Positions 27,374 to 28,663 of a stretch of 28,663 nucleotides of DNA are shown here, in pieces. The notes under the pieces are model-generated. The model saw only the letters and a list, made by a program, of their open reading frames with translations. It did not search any database and was not told the origin of the DNA. The position numbers and the translations under genes were made by a program. This DNA is from JAICTV01 sp035634055 (lineage in GTDB: Bacteria; Planctomycetota; Phycisphaerae; Tepidisphaerales; Tepidisphaeraceae). The stretch is from positions 1 through 28,663 of the forward strand of contig DASQDR010000073.1 of assembly GCA_035634055.1 (NCBI GenBank), in the 5' to 3' direction. The first letter of the stretch is position 1; each line of letters opens with the position of its first letter.

Positions 27374-27402
27374 TTGTTTCCAGGGCCAGCTCGTGCGACA
27401 AT
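27374..27402 (+). promoter_or_regulatory. Possible promoter for the fructosamine-kinase-like gene
   Basis: TTGTTT (27374-27379) and GACAAT (27397-27402) are 17 nt apart, ending about 20 nt before ATG 27422. The leader would be very short. Evidence is by eye only. Confidence 0.35.
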
Positions 27403-27421
27403 TCCTTCGGGCGTCCTCACA

Positions 27422-28399
27422 ATGTCGATGGGAGAAATCGACATCTCGTGGCAGGCGCTCCGCCGGATCGTGCAGGAGTGGGCGGGCACGTCGGCGGAGC
27501 TGGCTGAGTTTATCCCCCTCCACGGCGGACAGATCAACACTACGCTGGAATTGCACCTGACCGACGGCCGAAAGGTCGTCATCAAGGTCTCGCCACACCG
27601 CGTCGACCGCAGCTACGAGCGCGAGGCCTACCAGCTCACGCTCCTCAAGTCCGTCGGCCTGCCGGTGCCGGACGTTTACCGATGGAAGATCGGCTCGCTG
27701 GACGACCCGGTGAGCTACCTGCTGATCGAGTGGATCGATGGGGTTGACCTCGGCGAAGCGAAGAAGCAGTGCTCGGCGGAGGACTTCGATCAGCTTCAGC
27801 GCGAATTGGCGGAGCTCACGGCCGCCATGCACGCGAATACGGCCGACAAGTACATGCGCGTCATGGCGACGTGCGACGCCAGCGGCGGCGGCGGCGGCGG
27901 CGGCGGCGCGGGCGGCGACGACCGGTTCGAGAGCTGGCCGAAGTTCTACCGATCCGTCTACGACCCGATCTGGCACGAGGCGGAGAAGGACCGCCACCTG
28001 CCCAAGGCGTGTCGCAAGCAGATCGGGAAGCTGCACGAGCGGCTCGAGCGGTTCCTCGTCCACCCGGACAAGCCCCGGCTGGTGCACTGGGACATCTGGA
28101 ACACCAACGTGATGTGCCGCCGCAACGCCGACGGGAAGTGGCGCGTCGCGGCCCTGCTCGACCCCAACTGCAAGTACGCGCACGCCGAGGCCGAGATCGC
28201 GTACATGGAACTGTTCCACACGGTGACGCCCGCGTTCCTCAAGGCGTACCAGCAGCACCACAAGCTGTCACAGGATTACCAACGTTTCCGCAAGCCCATC
28301 TACCAGCTTTACCCGCTGCTCAACCACGTGAACCTGTTCGGGCACGACTACCTCAAGCCGCTGATCCAGGCGGTTGAGCGTTGCGCGAGCCTGGTTTGA
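27422..28399 (+). CDS. Fructosamine-kinase-like / aminoglycoside-phosphotransferase-fold kinase
   Basis: FN3K-type kinases phosphorylate the sugar of glycated amines, starting repair of glycated proteins; the fold is shared with APH enzymes. From ATG 27422 (ATG 27428 also possible) the protein has 325 residues. It shows the ATP-site Lys55 (KVVIKVSPH), YLLIEWIDG (hinge), the catalytic loop LVHWDIWNTNVM (His222, Asp224, Asn229) and the metal Asp247 in LLDPNCKYAHAEAEIAYMEL. The C-terminal IYQLYPLLNHVNLFG is close to the FN3K family ending. The usual HGD reads HWD. A run of eight Gly codons (27884-27907) lies in a loop around residues 155-165. It is 178 bp after hyuB; a functional link is not evident. 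Confidence 0.88.
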   Translation: MSMGEIDISWQALRRIVQEWAGTSAELAEFIPLHGGQINTTLELHLTDGRKVVIKVSPHRVDRSYEREAYQLTLLKSVGLPVPDVYRWKIGSLDDPVSYLLIEWIDGVDLGEAKKQCSAEDFDQLQRELAELTAAMHANTADKYMRVMATCDASGGGGGGGGAGGDDRFESWPKFYRSVYDPIWHEAEKDRHLPKACRKQIGKLHERLERFLVHPDKPRLVHWDIWNTNVMCRRNADGKWRVAALLDPNCKYAHAEAEIAYMELFHTVTPAFLKAYQQHHKLSQDYQRFRKPIYQLYPLLNHVNLFGHDYLKPLIQAVERCASLV

Positions 28400-28663
28400 G
28401 CGCGACGATCGCGGAACGACGGAGCGGGCGGCGCCTTCAATCGCGCCACGGATCAGGCGAGCGCAGCGGCGGGAGCGATGCGGCGCCGGGCGCTGCGGCG
28501 GTGGATCCGCCGGGCGTGGCGGCGGCGGCGTGGCGGCCGGTGGAGGCCGCGCCGTGCCGCCCGACTTCAGCCGCGCCGCGATTGCCGATGGTGGCGGCGG
28601 CGGCGCCAAAGGTGCGGCCCGGGCCGCGGCGGGCGTCCGGCGTCGCGGCGCCGTACCGGCCGC
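28400..28663. other. Extremely GC-rich 3' edge, unresolved
   Basis: Several frames are open on both strands because the sequence is dominated by GCG, GGC and CCG triplets. One minus-strand frame (28268-28609) gives a Pro/Ala/Arg-rich product, and a plus-strand frame from 28500 runs off the edge. Neither has a ribosome site or family motif, so no gene is called. Confidence 0.5.

Noticed and set aside
28268..28609. Proline-rich minus-strand frame at the right edge
   Set aside because: It overlaps the kinase gene end and is explained by GCC/CCG composition.

Overview
The window looks like chromosomal DNA of a planctomycete, probably from the Phycisphaerae side of Planctomycetota. It is very GC-rich. 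It carries several planctomycete-style surface or secretion markers: a PEP-CTERM tail, a prepilin-type protein with a C-terminal H-X9-DG motif, and a long RTX-repeat protein that starts with an LEPR motif. It also has a Tat-exported Gfo/Idh/MocA oxidoreductase and a MoxR/DUF58/transglutaminase trio. The taxonomic call is inference from these protein styles; no rRNA gene is present.

Layout, left part (1-8694). The 3' end of a PEP-CTERM exported protein is followed by a dispersed-repeat-like palindrome and a DUF1559-like prepilin protein. Next comes a probable operon of MoxR AAA+ ATPase, DUF58 protein and a large membrane transglutaminase, a set usually linked to envelope or metalloprotein maturation. 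Then comes cinA, which handles NMN deamidation and ADP-ribose pyrophosphate cleavage. On the minus strand, convergent with cinA, lies a small beta-barrel-like outer membrane protein.

Middle part (9361-13184). A stand-alone receiver-domain protein with a degenerate active site precedes groES and groEL. Both the groES leader and the groES-groEL spacer hold pairs of inverted heptamer arrays. This is the most unusual non-coding structure in the window. A strong intrinsic terminator follows groEL. A small two-TM membrane protein of unknown function lies on the minus strand.

Right-middle part (13185-19091). The minus strand carries an AlkB-like dioxygenase, a large nidogen-like/PKD/RTX surface protein and a divergent YidD-family protein. 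A Tat-signal Gfo/Idh/MocA oxidoreductase faces right and ends at a dyad shared with the next, convergent gene.

Right part (19092-28663). The minus strand carries an exported alpha/beta hydrolase, two tiny proteins with good Shine-Dalgarno sites, a CbiX-type chelatase and an M28 peptidase-PDZ protein with a long Thr/Ala insert. Divergent from the peptidase, with only 13 bp between start codons, is a hyuA-hyuB hydantoinase/oxoprolinase pair. A fructosamine-kinase-like protein follows. The last 260 bases are extremely GC-rich and unresolved.

I found no CRISPR array, prophage, transposase, tRNA or rRNA. Most of the region looks like ordinary planctomycete core plus surface-protein content. The best candidates for something little described are the chaperonin-flanking heptamer hairpins, the degenerate receiver protein beside them, the two tiny genes, and the unassigned two-TM protein.
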